DNA of 64,000 nt from an uncultured Ectothiorhodospiraceae bacterium (GCA_947259415.1 CAMYMI010000014.1:58685-122684), one strand, 5' to 3'; shown: positions 25,833-35,170, counted from the first letter of the stretch. Numbers and translations: made by a program. Notes: a model not told the origin generated them from the letters alone.

Positions 25833-27308
25833 ATGCCACGTCTGATTACACTCTCAAGGGCTGCACGCCTGGTGGGCGTCAAGCGCGGGGCCCTGCAGAA
25901 CAAGATCCGTGCAGGCGAGCTGCGCACATTTGAAGGCGAAATCCTCCTGCCTGACCTGCTGCATGCCTACCCCCAGACGCAGGTGGAAGACACCACCATG
26001 CTGGAGCGCGTCGAGCAGATCATGGAGCAGGCCGTCAACAAGATTGTACGTCCGCCCGATGAACTCACTGACACGGACACCCTGGCGGCACGCATCCTGG
26101 CACTCAGCCAGGAACTGGCACAGGCCCGAAACGAGGCACGCCGTTACTCAGACCTGGTTGCTGCCATCAAGGACAAGTTTCAGGAACTCGCGCCGGAAGT
26201 AGATAGCACCCGGGACGAGGCATTTAGTAAACTCAGGGACTGGTTTCTCCAGGCACTGGAAGCGGCTGAACCGGCGGATGAAGCTAGCGAAGACATTATT
26301 GCGAAGGAGGCTTTTCTCAGAGTCATGGCAGCCCAGATACGTATCCTGCCAAGCGGACACGAATTCTTTATCGAGGGGTCTGACTCCATCCTGGAGGCGG
26401 GTCTGCGCGGCGGACTGGCCTTGAGCTACGGCTGCAGCAGCGGCAATTGCGGGCTCTGCAAGGCCAAGGTGGTTTCCGGGCAGGTGAAGAAGATCTGTCC
26501 GCATGACTATGTGCTGACGGCCACCGAGAAGGGCCTGGGATATATCCTCACCTGCTCGAACACGGCTGTGACCGATGTTGTCCTCGAAGCCGACGAGGCA
26601 CTCGGAGCACGCGACATCCCCTACCAGGAAATCGATATTCGGATCAAGAAAATTGAGCGTCCGGATGGCCGGGTACTGATTCTGAACACCAAGACCCCGC
26701 GCACCAACCGCCTGCGCTTCCTGGCAGGTCAATACCTCTCACTGCAGGTCGACGGGCTGCCTGCAGTTGACTGCGCCATCGCCAGCTGCCCCTGTGACGA
26801 CATGAACCTACAGTTCCATCTACCGGTGGTGTCCGGTAACCCCTTAATAGAATACCTGCTCAACAATTCCCGGCAGAATGAGGTTATCAGGATCACGGGA
26901 CCACACGGTGAATTCGTCCTTAACGAGGAATCCCCGCGTTCGCTGATCTTTATCGCCTGCAATGCCGGTTTTGGTCCCATCAAGAGCCTGATCGAACATG
27001 CCATGGCGCTGGATATCGCCGAGCATATCCACGTCTACTGGATCGTTACCTCAGCCAACAGTCACTACCAGGGCAATTTGTGCCGCTCGTGGGCAGATGC
27101 CCTGGACAACTTCCACTATACGGCACTGGCCACTGACACCGGGTCAGACGTCAAAGACCTGTTGCCGAACATCGTCAACGATTTCGATGATTTGAAGAAC
27201 TATGACTGCTATGCCTGCATTCCCGGGACGCAGGTGGAGACGTTCGAAGCTGCGCTGTGCGGGCACGGGGTGCCGGGGAAACAGTTGCACATGGAACCGA
27301 TCCGATAG
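25833..27308 (+). CDS. HTH / ferredoxin / FNR-like fusion protein
   Basis: This 491-residue multidomain protein starts at the ATG at 25833, preceded by GGGGGAA. Domains in order are a small MerR/excisionase-like HTH ([29 protein letters not shown], about 5-35), a linker and coiled coil (about 55-165), and a plant-type 2Fe-2S ferredoxin domain with the pattern [11 protein letters not shown] and a fourth Cys in ILTCSN. An FNR/CDP-glucoseen-reductase-like region follows (about 285-490). The reductase motifs are eroded: the flavin-binding RxYS is replaced by VDCA, and the NAD loop GTG by NAG. It may sense or relay electrons rather than reduce a substrate. A parallel in sequence to known families exists per domain, but the fusion is unusual. 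Confidence 0.75.
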   Translation: MPRLITLSRAARLVGVKRGALQNKIRAGELRTFEGEILLPDLLHAYPQTQVEDTTMLERVEQIMEQAVNKIVRPPDELTDTDTLAARILALSQELAQARNEARRYSDLVAAIKDKFQELAPEVDSTRDEAFSKLRDWFLQALEAAEPADEASEDIIAKEAFLRVMAAQIRILPSGHEFFIEGSDSILEAGLRGGLALSYGCSSGNCGLCKAKVVSGQVKKICPHDYVLTATEKGLGYILTCSNTAVTDVVLEADEALGARDIPYQEIDIRIKKIERPDGRVLILNTKTPRTNRLRFLAGQYLSLQVDGLPAVDCAIASCPCDDMNLQFHLPVVSGNPLIEYLLNNSRQNEVIRITGPHGEFVLNEESPRSLIFIACNAGFGPIKSLIEHAMALDIAEHIHVYWIVTSANSHYQGNLCRSWADALDNFHYTALATDTGSDVKDLLPNIVNDFDDLKNYDCYACIPGTQVETFEAALCGHGVPGKQLHMEPIR

Positions 27309-27494
27309 CCGGCCTGGTGCACCGGTCGGCCCCGGTCCCGGTTGTAAGTTGTTACAGGGTCAATTAGAAAAAACAATCTTCCAGCGAAGACCAAAGGAAC
27401 AGCATCTGACGGGGCTGGTTTCTGTCCCGGCCCTGGCTGCGCCGGCATCCGCTTTACCGGTGCAACAGGCGGGCTAGCACGGATCCGCGTGTGG

Positions 27495-27872
27495 TTACTT
27501 CACAACCTTGAGGCTCGGACGCCGGGAATGCGACGGCGATGAATCGTCGGGCGCGGGGCCCTCCTCATCCTCACTGAAGACCATGCCGCGCCCGTTCTCC
27601 TTGGCATAAATGGCCAGCACGGAATCGATCGGGACATAGACATTCGTAGCAATCCCGCCAAAGCGGGCACTGAACCCGATGGCGTCATTGCCCAGCATCA
27701 GCTCCTCGACGGCCTGGGGGCTGACATTGAGCACAATCTTGCCGTTCTGGCCATGCTGACGCGGCACATCGACACCCTCCCCCTCGATATCCACCAGCAA
27801 ATAGGGCGTCATGGTATTGTCCAGGATCCACTCGTGTATGGCCCTGATCAGGTAGGGGCGACTGGTCGTCAT
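27495..27872 (-). CDS. sspB: ClpXP adaptor SspB
   Basis: This 125-residue protein delivers SsrA-tagged substrates to ClpXP. The N-terminal substrate-binding domain (SRPYLIRAIHEWILDNTMTPYLLVD ... IVLNVSPQAVEELMLGNDAIGFSARFGG) is well conserved. A disordered acidic and Ser-rich linker and the short C-terminal LKVVK tail, which docks on ClpX, follow. It is downstream of sspA, the classic sspAB order, although here the gap is about 110 bp. Confidence 0.94.
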   Translation of the reverse strand: MTTSRPYLIRAIHEWILDNTMTPYLLVDIEGEGVDVPRQHGQNGKIVLNVSPQAVEELMLGNDAIGFSARFGGIATNVYVPIDSVLAIYAKENGRGMVFSEDEEGPAPDDSSPSHSRRPSLKVVK

Positions 27873-27985
27873 GTCGAAAAAGATACAAGAGAATGGCGTG
27901 AAGATACAGGGAAAGCGGCCTCTGGGCCGTCGCTCTGGAGAACAGCCATGGCGGTACGGGTGTAAAACGGGTCCGGCGCGCGGAC

Positions 27986-28612
27986 CTACTCCATCATTTC
28001 CCGTTCGGCCTCGGACAGACTGGCCTGGAAGGACTCACGCTCGTACATGCGCTGGGCATATTGCAGCACCGGCTTCGCCTGGCGGGGCAGATCGACCCGG
28101 TAGTGCTTCAGGCGCCAGAGAATGGGAATGATGGTGGCATCCGCCAGCGTAAATTCATCGCTGAGGAAATAAGGCATGGCGCTGAACACCTCGGCACTGG
28201 CAGTCAGGCTGTCGCGCAGCATCTTGCGCGCCTTGCTGGAGGTCTTCTCACCCCTGGATTCAAGGGCCGGCACCAGATCGTACCAGTCCTTCTCGATGCG
28301 GTAGAGCGCCAGGCGGGTACGTGCACGCGAGACCGGGTCAACTGGCATCAGCGGGGGGTGCGGGAAACGCTCATCCAGGTATTCCATGATGGTCCGGGGG
28401 TCATACAGCACCAGCTCCCGGTCCACCAGTGTCGGTACCGTGTTGTACGGGTTCAGGTCGATCAGGTCTTCAGGCTTGTGGCCCGCGGTAACATCGACGA
28501 TCTCCACCGTGATGCCCTTCTCCGCGAGCACCATGCGCACCCGGTGACTCTCCGGACAGGTGGGCGATGAAAACAGAGTCATCACTGAACGTCGATTGGC
28601 AACCAGAGCCAT
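27986..28612 (-). CDS. sspA: stringent starvation protein A (GST-fold)
   Basis: This 208-residue GST-fold protein has an N-terminal thioredoxin-like domain with SPTCPESHRVRMVLAEKGI and a cis-Pro loop NTVPTLVDRELVLYDPRTIMEYLDERFPHPPLMP, then a helical C-terminal domain. SspA binds RNA polymerase holoenzyme and acts during stationary phase. It precedes sspB on the minus strand and follows petC with a 48-bp gap, so petABC-sspAB may form one transcript. Confidence 0.93.
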   Translation of the reverse strand: MALVANRRSVMTLFSSPTCPESHRVRMVLAEKGITVEIVDVTAGHKPEDLIDLNPYNTVPTLVDRELVLYDPRTIMEYLDERFPHPPLMPVDPVSRARTRLALYRIEKDWYDLVPALESRGEKTSSKARKMLRDSLTASAEVFSAMPYFLSDEFTLADATIIPILWRLKHYRVDLPRQAKPVLQYAQRMYERESFQASLSEAEREMME

Positions 28613-28660
28613 AAGGCTATCCCCCGCATGCTAGTAGTCCGAGATCCCGGACAGACCGGA

Positions 28661-29398
28661 TCAGTGTATGTCCTTCCAGAATTCCTTTTTCATCAGATAG
28701 GCGATGATGAGGAATACCAGTAAAAACATGATTACCTTCACACCCAGGCTGCGCCTTTCATACTTGGCGGGTTCACCCATGTAGTCCAGAAAATTGACCA
28801 GATCACGGATGGCGCGGTCGTATTCCTTCGGTGTCAGTTTTCCCGGCTCGACCAGCTCGAGCTCGACCACCTTTCTTTCAGTCCCATCGTGATCCTTGAC
28901 GGTGGTGATCACCGGTTCCTGCCAGCCCTGCAGTTCCCACAGGACATGCGGCATGCCCACATCCGGGAAAGTCAGGTTGTTCACGCCGATAATGCGTGAA
29001 TCGTCACGGTAAAAAGTGCGCATGTAGGTATACAGCCAGTCGACACCCCGGGATCGCGCGATAACCGACAGGTCGGGGGGAACGGTACCAAACCATTCCT
29101 TGGAGTCGTCGTCAGCCGTGGCCACGGTCATCAGATCACTCACCTTGCCGCCGGTGAACATCAGGTTCTCGGCGACCAGTCGCTCGTCGATCCCCAGATC
29201 CTTGCCGATGCGTTCGTAACGCATCAGGCCCGCCGCGTGGCAGCTCAGGCAATAGTTCACGAACAGGCGTGCGCCGCGCTGCTGTGACTGGGTGTTGGTT
29301 GGATCGATATTGGCCTCATCGAGGTGTATCCCACCGCCGGCCGCCAGGACCGGGACTGGCAAAATCATCATGATAATTGCAAAGATACGGTTCTTCAT
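28661..29398 (-). CDS. petC: ubiquinol-cytochrome c reductase, cytochrome c1
   Basis: This 245-residue cytochrome c1 has a signal peptide (IIMMILPVPVLAAG), a covalent heme motif CLSCH preceded by ARLFVNY, a downstream Met-containing region (FPDVGMPHVLWELQG), and a C-terminal membrane anchor (VIMFLLVFLIIAYLMKKEFWKDIH). It receives electrons from the Rieske protein and passes them to soluble cytochrome c. Its start overlaps the petB stop (ATGA), showing translational coupling. Confidence 0.96.
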   Translation of the reverse strand: MKNRIFAIIMMILPVPVLAAGGGIHLDEANIDPTNTQSQQRGARLFVNYCLSCHAAGLMRYERIGKDLGIDERLVAENLMFTGGKVSDLMTVATADDDSKEWFGTVPPDLSVIARSRGVDWLYTYMRTFYRDDSRIIGVNNLTFPDVGMPHVLWELQGWQEPVITTVKDHDGTERKVVELELVEPGKLTPKEYDRAIRDLVNFLDYMGEPAKYERRSLGVKVIMFLLVFLIIAYLMKKEFWKDIH

Positions 29399-30624
29399 TT
29401 CGAGGTCACCCTGTCAGGTACCGGTTTTGTCTTTTCAAACTTGGGCAGGAACAATAAGGCAACAAAAAAGCCGAAATACAGCAGGCTGAAGACGCGTGCG
29501 AAGTTGGTCAGCACAGGCGTTGCCGGCTGGGTACCGAGATAGCCCAGGGCGATAAAGCTGACGACGAATATACCGAGCACCACCTTGTAGGCGGTGCCCC
29601 GGTAGCGGATGGACTTGACCGGGCTGCGGTCCAGCCAGGGCAGCAAGAACAGGACCACGATAGCGCCGCCCATGGCCACGACTCCAAGGAACTTGTCCGG
29701 TACCGCACGCAGAATGGCGTAGAACGGGGTGAAGTACCAAAGCGGCACGATATGCTCCGGTGTCTTCAGCGGGTCGGCCGGCACGAAGTTGTCCTTCTCC
29801 AGGAACCAGCCACCCATCTCCGGCAGGAAGAAGATCACGATGGAGAAGAAGATCAGGAACACAATCACACCGACGATGTCCTTCACCGAGTAATAGGGAT
29901 GGAACGGGATGCCATCCACGGGGATACCGTGTGCATCCTTGTGCTTCTTGATATCCACGCCGTCGGGGTTGTTGGAACCGACCTCGTGCAGTGCCAGGAT
30001 GTGCAGCACGACCATGGCCAGCAGGATAATCGGCACGGCGATGACGTGGAAGGCGAAGAAGCGGTTAAGGGTAGCATCCCCGATCACGTAATCACCGCGG
30101 ATCCAGAGAGCCAGCGCGTCCCCGATCCCCGGGATCGCCCCGAACAGCGAGATGATCACCTGGGCGCCCCAGTAGGACATCTGCCCCCAGGGCAGCAGAT
30201 AACCCATGAAGGCCTCAGCCATCAGGCATACGTAGATGATCATGCCGAAGATCCAGATCAGTTCGCGCGGTTTCTTGTACGAACCGTACAGCAGACCACG
30301 GAACATGTGGAGATAGACGACTATAAAGAAGAACGAGGCACCCGTTGAGTGCATGTAGCGGATCAGCCAGCCCCAGTTCACATCCCGCATGATGTATTCC
30401 ACGGAATTGAAGGCAAGCTCAGCATCCGGCTTGTAGTTCATGGTCAGCCAGATCCCGGTCAGGATCTGCAGGACCAGCACCAGCAGGGCGAGTGAGCCGA
30501 AGTAGTACCAGAAGTTGAAATTCTTGGGTGCGTAATACTCAGCCAGGTGTTCATTCCACATCTTGCTGAGCGGGAAACGCGCGTCAATCCAGCCAAGCAC
30601 GCCGGTCTTGTATTTCTCGCCCAT
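29395..30624 (-). CDS. petB: ubiquinol-cytochrome c reductase, cytochrome b
   Basis: This 409-residue integral membrane subunit has about eight helices. Heme-binding histidines appear in MHSTGASFFFIVVYLHMF and FHVIAVPIILLAMVVLHILALH. The quinol-site PEWY-like motif is in HIVPLWYFTPFYAIL. It is the quinol-oxidising core of complex III. It overlaps petA upstream and petC downstream by 1-4 bp. Confidence 0.96.
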   Translation of the reverse strand: MGEKYKTGVLGWIDARFPLSKMWNEHLAEYYAPKNFNFWYYFGSLALLVLVLQILTGIWLTMNYKPDAELAFNSVEYIMRDVNWGWLIRYMHSTGASFFFIVVYLHMFRGLLYGSYKKPRELIWIFGMIIYVCLMAEAFMGYLLPWGQMSYWGAQVIISLFGAIPGIGDALALWIRGDYVIGDATLNRFFAFHVIAVPIILLAMVVLHILALHEVGSNNPDGVDIKKHKDAHGIPVDGIPFHPYYSVKDIVGVIVFLIFFSIVIFFLPEMGGWFLEKDNFVPADPLKTPEHIVPLWYFTPFYAILRAVPDKFLGVVAMGGAIVVLFLLPWLDRSPVKSIRYRGTAYKVVLGIFVVSFIALGYLGTQPATPVLTNFARVFSLLYFGFFVALLFLPKFEKTKPVPDRVTSK

Positions 30625-31217
30625 TACGCTATCCCCCCGTCATCACCGATAATGATTTCATCATCACTCAGGAACCGGTGTGGTGGTACCGGCAGATTGA
30701 ACGGTGCAGGAACACCGGAATAGACACGGCCGGCAATATCAAATCGTGAACCGTGGCAGGGACAGAAGAAACCGCCCATCCAGTCCTTGCCGAGGTCGGC
30801 CGGTGCCACATCGGGCCGGTAGGTCGGCGAACAGCCGAGGTGGGTGCAGATGCCGATCAGGACCGCAATCTCGGGCCTGATGGAGCGATGCGTATTGGTG
30901 GCGTATTCGGGCTGATCGGATTCGGCGGAATCCGGATCACGCAGTTCCTCTAACAGCTGTGGCAGGGTATCCAGCATGCCCGGCGTCCGCTTGACGATCC
31001 AGACCGGCTTGCCGCGCCACTTGACGCGGATCATCTGACCCTCCTCTAGCTTGCTGATGTCCGCACGTACCGGGGCACCTGCTGCGCGGGCTTTGGCACT
31101 GGGTTGCATGGATGAAACAAAAGGCACCAGTGCAAATGCCGTTCCCACCCCGCCGATGACGGTGGTGGCTGCGGTCAAAAACCGGCGCCTGCTTGGATTG
31201 ACATCATCGCCACTCAT
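30624..31217 (-). CDS. petA: ubiquinol-cytochrome c reductase, Rieske iron-sulfur subunit
   Basis: This protein of about 197 residues has a twin-arginine signal-anchor ([17 protein letters not shown]). The Rieske cluster ligands are in CTHLGCSP and [14 protein letters not shown], followed by [13 protein letters not shown]. The ATG at 31217 has the ribosome-binding site TTGGAG and is preferred over the one five codons upstream. It is the first gene of petABC, whose bc1 complex generates proton motive force from quinol and fits a respiratory sulfur oxidiser. Confidence 0.96.
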   Translation of the reverse strand: MSGDDVNPSRRRFLTAATTVIGGVGTAFALVPFVSSMQPSAKARAAGAPVRADISKLEEGQMIRVKWRGKPVWIVKRTPGMLDTLPQLLEELRDPDSAESDQPEYATNTHRSIRPEIAVLIGICTHLGCSPTYRPDVAPADLGKDWMGGFFCPCHGSRFDIAGRVYSGVPAPFNLPVPPHRFLSDDEIIIGDDGGIA

Positions 31218-31389
31218 ACGAGCATTCTCCAAGAAGTAAAATCAATAACTTATAGCTAGTCACACCATACGGCCGGCGACAGGGGATTAATAATTAGTTC
31301 GGAATATTCTAAATTAATGTATGCAGTCCGTCAGAACCGCATAGGATGGTCTAACAGCCTGATAAGGTCAAGGGTAATGTGGCAAAATG

Positions 31390-31426
31390 CCGTGCGGCGG
31401 GTTGTTTTAACACCGCCGCAGCACGG
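31390..31426 (-). terminator. terminator after the Nif3-like gene
   Basis: CCGTGCGGCGG and CCGCCGCAGCACGG pair with a one-base bulge pattern around a 12-nt loop. In minus-strand transcripts the stem is followed by CATTTTG. It lies 14 bp past the Nif3-like stop codon and separates that gene from petABC. Confidence 0.55.
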
Positions 31427-31439
31427 GCGTTGGTGTCAC

Positions 31440-32198
31440 TTAGACCGGGTTGTCGATGTCGATAAAATGGTGGCGCAGCCCGAAAGTCGTGGCCAGGTAC
31501 TCCCCCAGTGCCTGCACACCAAAGCGTTCAGTTGCATGATGGCCAGCCGCGAAGTAATGAATACCGCATTCACGTGCAATATGCACCGTCGGTTCCGATA
31601 TCTCGCCGCTGATAAAGGCATCGAGCCCCTGCGCTACCGCCGCCTCGATATACGATTGTGCGGCGCCGGTGCACCAACCCACGGTGCGGATCGACTTGCC
31701 GGCCGCGGGGATATGCTGCGGCGCCCTTCCCAGGCACCGTTCTATATGCTGCGCCAGTGATTCCCCGCTCATAGCCCGCTCCACTGAACCGTAGTGTCCG
31801 AGCTGCAAGCCCTCATCCGCGCCGAATGTGCCGGCCGATTGCAGGCCAAGCACCCGGGCAAGCTGTGCGTTGTTGCCCAACTCGGCATGGGCATCCAGCG
31901 GCAGGTGGTATGCGAGCAGACTGATGTCCGATCCCAGCAGGCGCTGCAGGCGCTGGCGTTTCATCCCGGTAATGCGCGGATCTTCACCTTTCCAGAAATA
32001 GCCGTGATGGACCAGAATGGCATCGGCACCGGCATCGATAGCCGCATCGATCAGCCCCAGGCTGGCCGTGACACCGCTGACCAGCAGCTGCACCCCGGAA
32101 CGGCCCTCCACCTGCAGGCCGTTGGGGCAATAGTCCTGGAAGCGCCCGATATCAAGCAGCTGGTCGGTATGATGTGTCAGTTCCCGCAGGGTTGTCAC
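31440..32198 (-). CDS. Nif3-like dinuclear metal-centre protein (YbgI family)
   Basis: This 252-residue NIF3/YbgI-family protein carries metal-binding histidines in AILVHHGYFWKGEDPRITG and a second set in FAAGHHATERFGVQALGEY. The family ranges from GTP cyclohydrolase-like to poorly defined roles in metal handling or cell-division control. It is divergent from the DegS-like protease gene, with starts only about 75 bp apart, so a shared promoter region is likely. Confidence 0.92.
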   Translation of the reverse strand: MTTLRELTHHTDQLLDIGRFQDYCPNGLQVEGRSGVQLLVSGVTASLGLIDAAIDAGADAILVHHGYFWKGEDPRITGMKRQRLQRLLGSDISLLAYHLPLDAHAELGNNAQLARVLGLQSAGTFGADEGLQLGHYGSVERAMSGESLAQHIERCLGRAPQHIPAAGKSIRTVGWCTGAAQSYIEAAVAQGLDAFISGEISEPTVHIARECGIHYFAAGHHATERFGVQALGEYLATTFGLRHHFIDIDNPV

Positions 32199-32274
32199 GC
32201 TTGCAATTCCCGTTTTTGTGCTATTTTATGCATCCATCATCAACCGGTTGATCGCCTCACAGGGTATCCCACTC

Positions 32275-33465
32275 GTGGCAATTCGCAAATTTTTTTCGTT
32301 CCTCCTGCAGACCATTACCGCCGGACTGGCGGTGGCCTTTTTGTATATCCTGGTGATGCAGCCTGAACTGCTGCGCAACCGTTCCAGTGTGGTCGAGGTC
32401 AGGGAAACCACGGCATTGCCCGCTGCAGTTCAGCCTGCCCCCGCTGACAACCGTACCTTGAGCGGCCCGGTGACCTATGCCGATGCCGTCGAGCAGGCCG
32501 CATCGGCTGTGGTCAATATTCATACCGCCAAGGTCATTACCCGCCGGGTCCATCCCCTGCTCGAGGACCCGATCTTCAAACATTTCTTCGGTGACCGCTT
32601 CAGCAACACCCACAAGGAGATCCAGACCAGCCTGGGTTCCGGAGTCCTGATCAGCACCCAGGGTTACGTGCTGACCAACAATCACGTGATCGATGGCGCG
32701 GACGATATCCAGATCCTGCTCGCCGATGGTCGCAGCGCGCGCGCCACGGTGGTGGGCGTCGACACCGAAACGGACCTTGCCGTGCTGCGCATCTCGCTGG
32801 ACAGGCTGCCCTCGGTAGTGATCGGCAATTCCAAAAACCTGCGGGTCGGTGATGTCTCGCTGGCCATTGGTAATCCCTTCGGCGTCGGCCAGACGGTGAC
32901 CTTCGGGATTATCAGTGCTACCGGCAGGGACCAGCTCGGCATCAACACCTACGAGGACTTCATCCAGACGGATGCCGCCATCAACCCGGGCAATTCCGGT
33001 GGTGCGCTGATCAATGCCCATGGCGAACTGATCGGAATCAATACCGCTATCTACAGCCGTTCAGGCGGCTCCCAGGGCATCGGCTTCGCGATCCCGGTAA
33101 ATCTGGCCAAGGGCGTGATGAAACAGATCATCGAGCAGGGCCACGTGGTGCGCGGCTGGCTCGGCATCGAGGCCCAGGACATGACGGCGGAGCTTGCGGA
33201 GTCCTTCGGACTCGAGAACATCAACGGGGTACTGATTGCCGGGGTACTGCGGGACGGGCCGGCAGACAAGGCCGGCATCCTTCCCGGTGACGTGATCACC
33301 TCGATCAACGACACCGCGATAACCGATGCCCGGCAAGCCATGACCATCATCTCGGAACAACGACCCAGGACGGTGATAACACTAAGTGGTGTGCGCCAGG
33401 GAAAACTCTTTAAAACACAGGCGCGGGTGATTCAGCGTCCAACTGTAGCCGCAGGTCTCGAGTAG
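32275..33465 (+). CDS. membrane-anchored DegS/AlgW-like serine protease with PDZ domain
   Basis: This protein of about 396 residues starts, most plausibly, at the GTG at 32275. That places a single membrane anchor (FFSFLLQTITAGLAVAFLYILV) at the N-terminus, as in DegS and AlgW. The triad is His in VLTNNHVIDGAD, Asp in TETDLAVLRI and Ser in AAINPGNSGGALIN. One PDZ domain (GWLGIEAQDMTAELAESFGL onward) follows. Such proteases cleave anti-sigma-E factors when PDZ domains bind misfolded outer-membrane proteins. No sigma-E or rseA genes are nearby. Confidence 0.9.
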   Translation: MAIRKFFSFLLQTITAGLAVAFLYILVMQPELLRNRSSVVEVRETTALPAAVQPAPADNRTLSGPVTYADAVEQAASAVVNIHTAKVITRRVHPLLEDPIFKHFFGDRFSNTHKEIQTSLGSGVLISTQGYVLTNNHVIDGADDIQILLADGRSARATVVGVDTETDLAVLRISLDRLPSVVIGNSKNLRVGDVSLAIGNPFGVGQTVTFGIISATGRDQLGINTYEDFIQTDAAINPGNSGGALINAHGELIGINTAIYSRSGGSQGIGFAIPVNLAKGVMKQIIEQGHVVRGWLGIEAQDMTAELAESFGLENINGVLIAGVLRDGPADKAGILPGDVITSINDTAITDARQAMTIISEQRPRTVITLSGVRQGKLFKTQARVIQRPTVAAGLE

Positions 33466-33485
33466 GCGCGCGAGACGTTAGCAGC

Positions 33486-33505
33486 TACCGGCTCCTTTTC
33501 CGGTA
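33486..33505. terminator. weak hairpin between convergent degS-like gene and hisC
   Basis: A 6-bp TACCGG/CCGGTA stem with an 8-nt loop lies between two converging stops and is followed by AGGGTTT. It may serve as a short bidirectional terminator, but the U tracts are weak. Confidence 0.3.
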
Positions 33506-33513
33506 CAGGGTTT

Positions 33514-34596
33514 CTACAGCAGCGCCGCCAGCGCCGCCAGGAATGACGCATTCTCCTCTGGCCGTCCGACAGTGACACGCAGGCAATCACGCAGTGCCGG
33601 TACAGAACCATCGAGGTTCTTGATCAGTACACCCCTTTCAATGAGGCCAGCGTGCACGGCGCCAGCCTGCCCGTCGGGAACACGGAACAGGATGAAATTC
33701 GCCGCACTCGGGTACACCGTCAGGCCCGGCAGCGCCTGCAAACCGGCCAGCAACACGGTCCTATCCTGCCGAATCGCGGCGGCCTGTTCTTCAAATACCG
33801 CCCTGTGTGCCAGCGCGAATTCACCCGTGAGCTGGTTCAGCGAACTGATGTTATATGGCAGGCGGGTCTTTTCGATCTCGTTCAGCCACTGTGGAGCGCC
33901 GGTCAGCAGACCAAGGCGCAGCCCGGCAAACCCCATCTTGGAAAGTGTTCTCAACACCAGTAGATTGTCATGGGCCTGCACCTCAGCCATGAAACTCTCA
34001 TCCGTAAACGGCGCATAGGCCTCATCGACAACGACCAAACCCGGCGCACGCGTCAGTATTAGCCGGATCACATCCGGGTCAAACAGGTTACCGGTTGGAT
34101 TATTTGGATAAGCAAGAAAAACAACCACTGGCTGGTACTCATCCAGGGCCTCGGCAATGTCATCCTTATCCAGCGAGAAATCGGTCTGCAGCGGAACGGC
34201 TGCATAGGTCAGCCCGGCGGCGACCGCAATCTGCCGGTACATCACGAAGGTCGGTTCCGGCGCCATGATCACCTTGCCGGGCCCGGCCACTGCCTGAATG
34301 ATCATCTGGATGAGTTCATCCGAACCGTTACCAAGAATGACCGCAGCCTGGTCGGGTACTCCCATGGCGCTACGCATACGGGCCTTCAGTTCAGTTGCAG
34401 AGGCGTCGGGATAGCGGTTCAGGGAAACCTGCCTGAGCTGTTCCAGCCATTCCTCCACCAGCCAGTCCGGCCAGCTGTAGGGGTTCTCCATGGCATCCAG
34501 CTTGATCAGTTCGCCGGGATCGGGGACGTGATAGGCGCTTAGCCCCCTGACCTCAGGGCAAATGACGTGGTCGATTTTATCCCTGGATATCGTCAT
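33514..34596 (-). CDS. hisC: histidinol-phosphate aminotransferase
   Basis: This 360-residue PLP enzyme converts imidazole-acetol phosphate to histidinol phosphate. The fold-type I features are LGNGSDELIQMII, FLAYPNNPTGNLFD, VVDEAYAPFTDES and the PLP lysine in RTLSKMGFAGLRLG. The C-terminal RVTVGRPEENASFL closes the active site. It is downstream of hisD, but a 574-bp repeat-filled gap separates them, so it may have its own promoter. Confidence 0.95.
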   Translation of the reverse strand: MTISRDKIDHVICPEVRGLSAYHVPDPGELIKLDAMENPYSWPDWLVEEWLEQLRQVSLNRYPDASATELKARMRSAMGVPDQAAVILGNGSDELIQMIIQAVAGPGKVIMAPEPTFVMYRQIAVAAGLTYAAVPLQTDFSLDKDDIAEALDEYQPVVVFLAYPNNPTGNLFDPDVIRLILTRAPGLVVVDEAYAPFTDESFMAEVQAHDNLLVLRTLSKMGFAGLRLGLLTGAPQWLNEIEKTRLPYNISSLNQLTGEFALAHRAVFEEQAAAIRQDRTVLLAGLQALPGLTVYPSAANFILFRVPDGQAGAVHAGLIERGVLIKNLDGSVPALRDCLRVTVGRPEENASFLAALAALL

Positions 34597-34665
34597 GAGC
34601 TGATAATAATCTAAAAATATTCACCGCACGACTGCAGGGATGCAGGAGGTAGAGTAATGCAGGGA

Positions 34666-35079
34666 GCAATTGCCGAGAGCCGCAGAGAACGCGGAGAAAA
34701 TATATAAATATAAACCTCACCGCAAAGACGCAATGGTTCACTAAATACACTGCTGTCCCATAAACTCCCTCTCCCTCCGGGAGAGGGTTGGGGTGAGGGG
34801 ATCAGACAATAATAACTGCATGAATTCAAACACCCTCATCCTGTCCTTCTACCCCTCAAGGGGGTACTGAAAAGAGTCCCGGAGCACCCAAAAAACGGGC
34901 ATAAAGGAGAAGGGACGTTCTGTTTATATGGCAGCGATGCGGATTCATGTCCCGTGTGCTGGGACAGCTGCTATCAGTCCTGTCATGCATGACATTACAG
35001 ATAATCCTATTTATGTTTATGGGACAGCAGTGTTTTTAGTTAAATTTTTTCAGCGCACCTGGCGTCTCTCGGCAATTGC
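34666..35079. repeat. outer inverted repeat (CGCAGAG family M2) interrupted by an M1 element
   Basis: GCAATTGCCGAGAG at 34666-34679 and its exact complement at 35066-35079 form a 14-bp inverted repeat, with adjoining CCGCAGAGAACGCGGAG related to the guaBA element. The 285-bp M1 element (34748-35032) lies between, so M1 seems to have inserted into an older M2-type element. This explains nearly all of the hisD-hisC gap. Confidence 0.55.
34748..35032 (+). repeat. MITE-like element, family M1, copy 1 (complete)
   Basis: The ends CACTGCTGTCCCATAAAC and GTTTATGGGACAGCAGTG are perfect 18-bp inverted repeats enclosing 285 bp with no coding frame. Inside, next to the left end, is the hairpin module (CCCTCTCC...GGAGAGGG, about 34765-34800). 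A second module resembling the 18917-18990 block in reverse orientation lies at 34833-34925. There is no transposase, so it would move only with an enzyme supplied in trans. I see no clear target-site duplication. Confidence 0.8.
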
Positions 35080-35170
35080 AGCCTGTATCGCCTGAAGCGT
35101 CTACTTATGGTGAAACACCTCCTCCTTGCCTGGAGTCGTGCGCTGATATGTTCCTGCAGAATCGAGTATG

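Noticed and set aside
34611..34829. 72-codon minus-strand frame reading PSPQPSPGGRG
   Set aside because: This is the translation of the hairpin module of the M1 repeat, a common false gene call.
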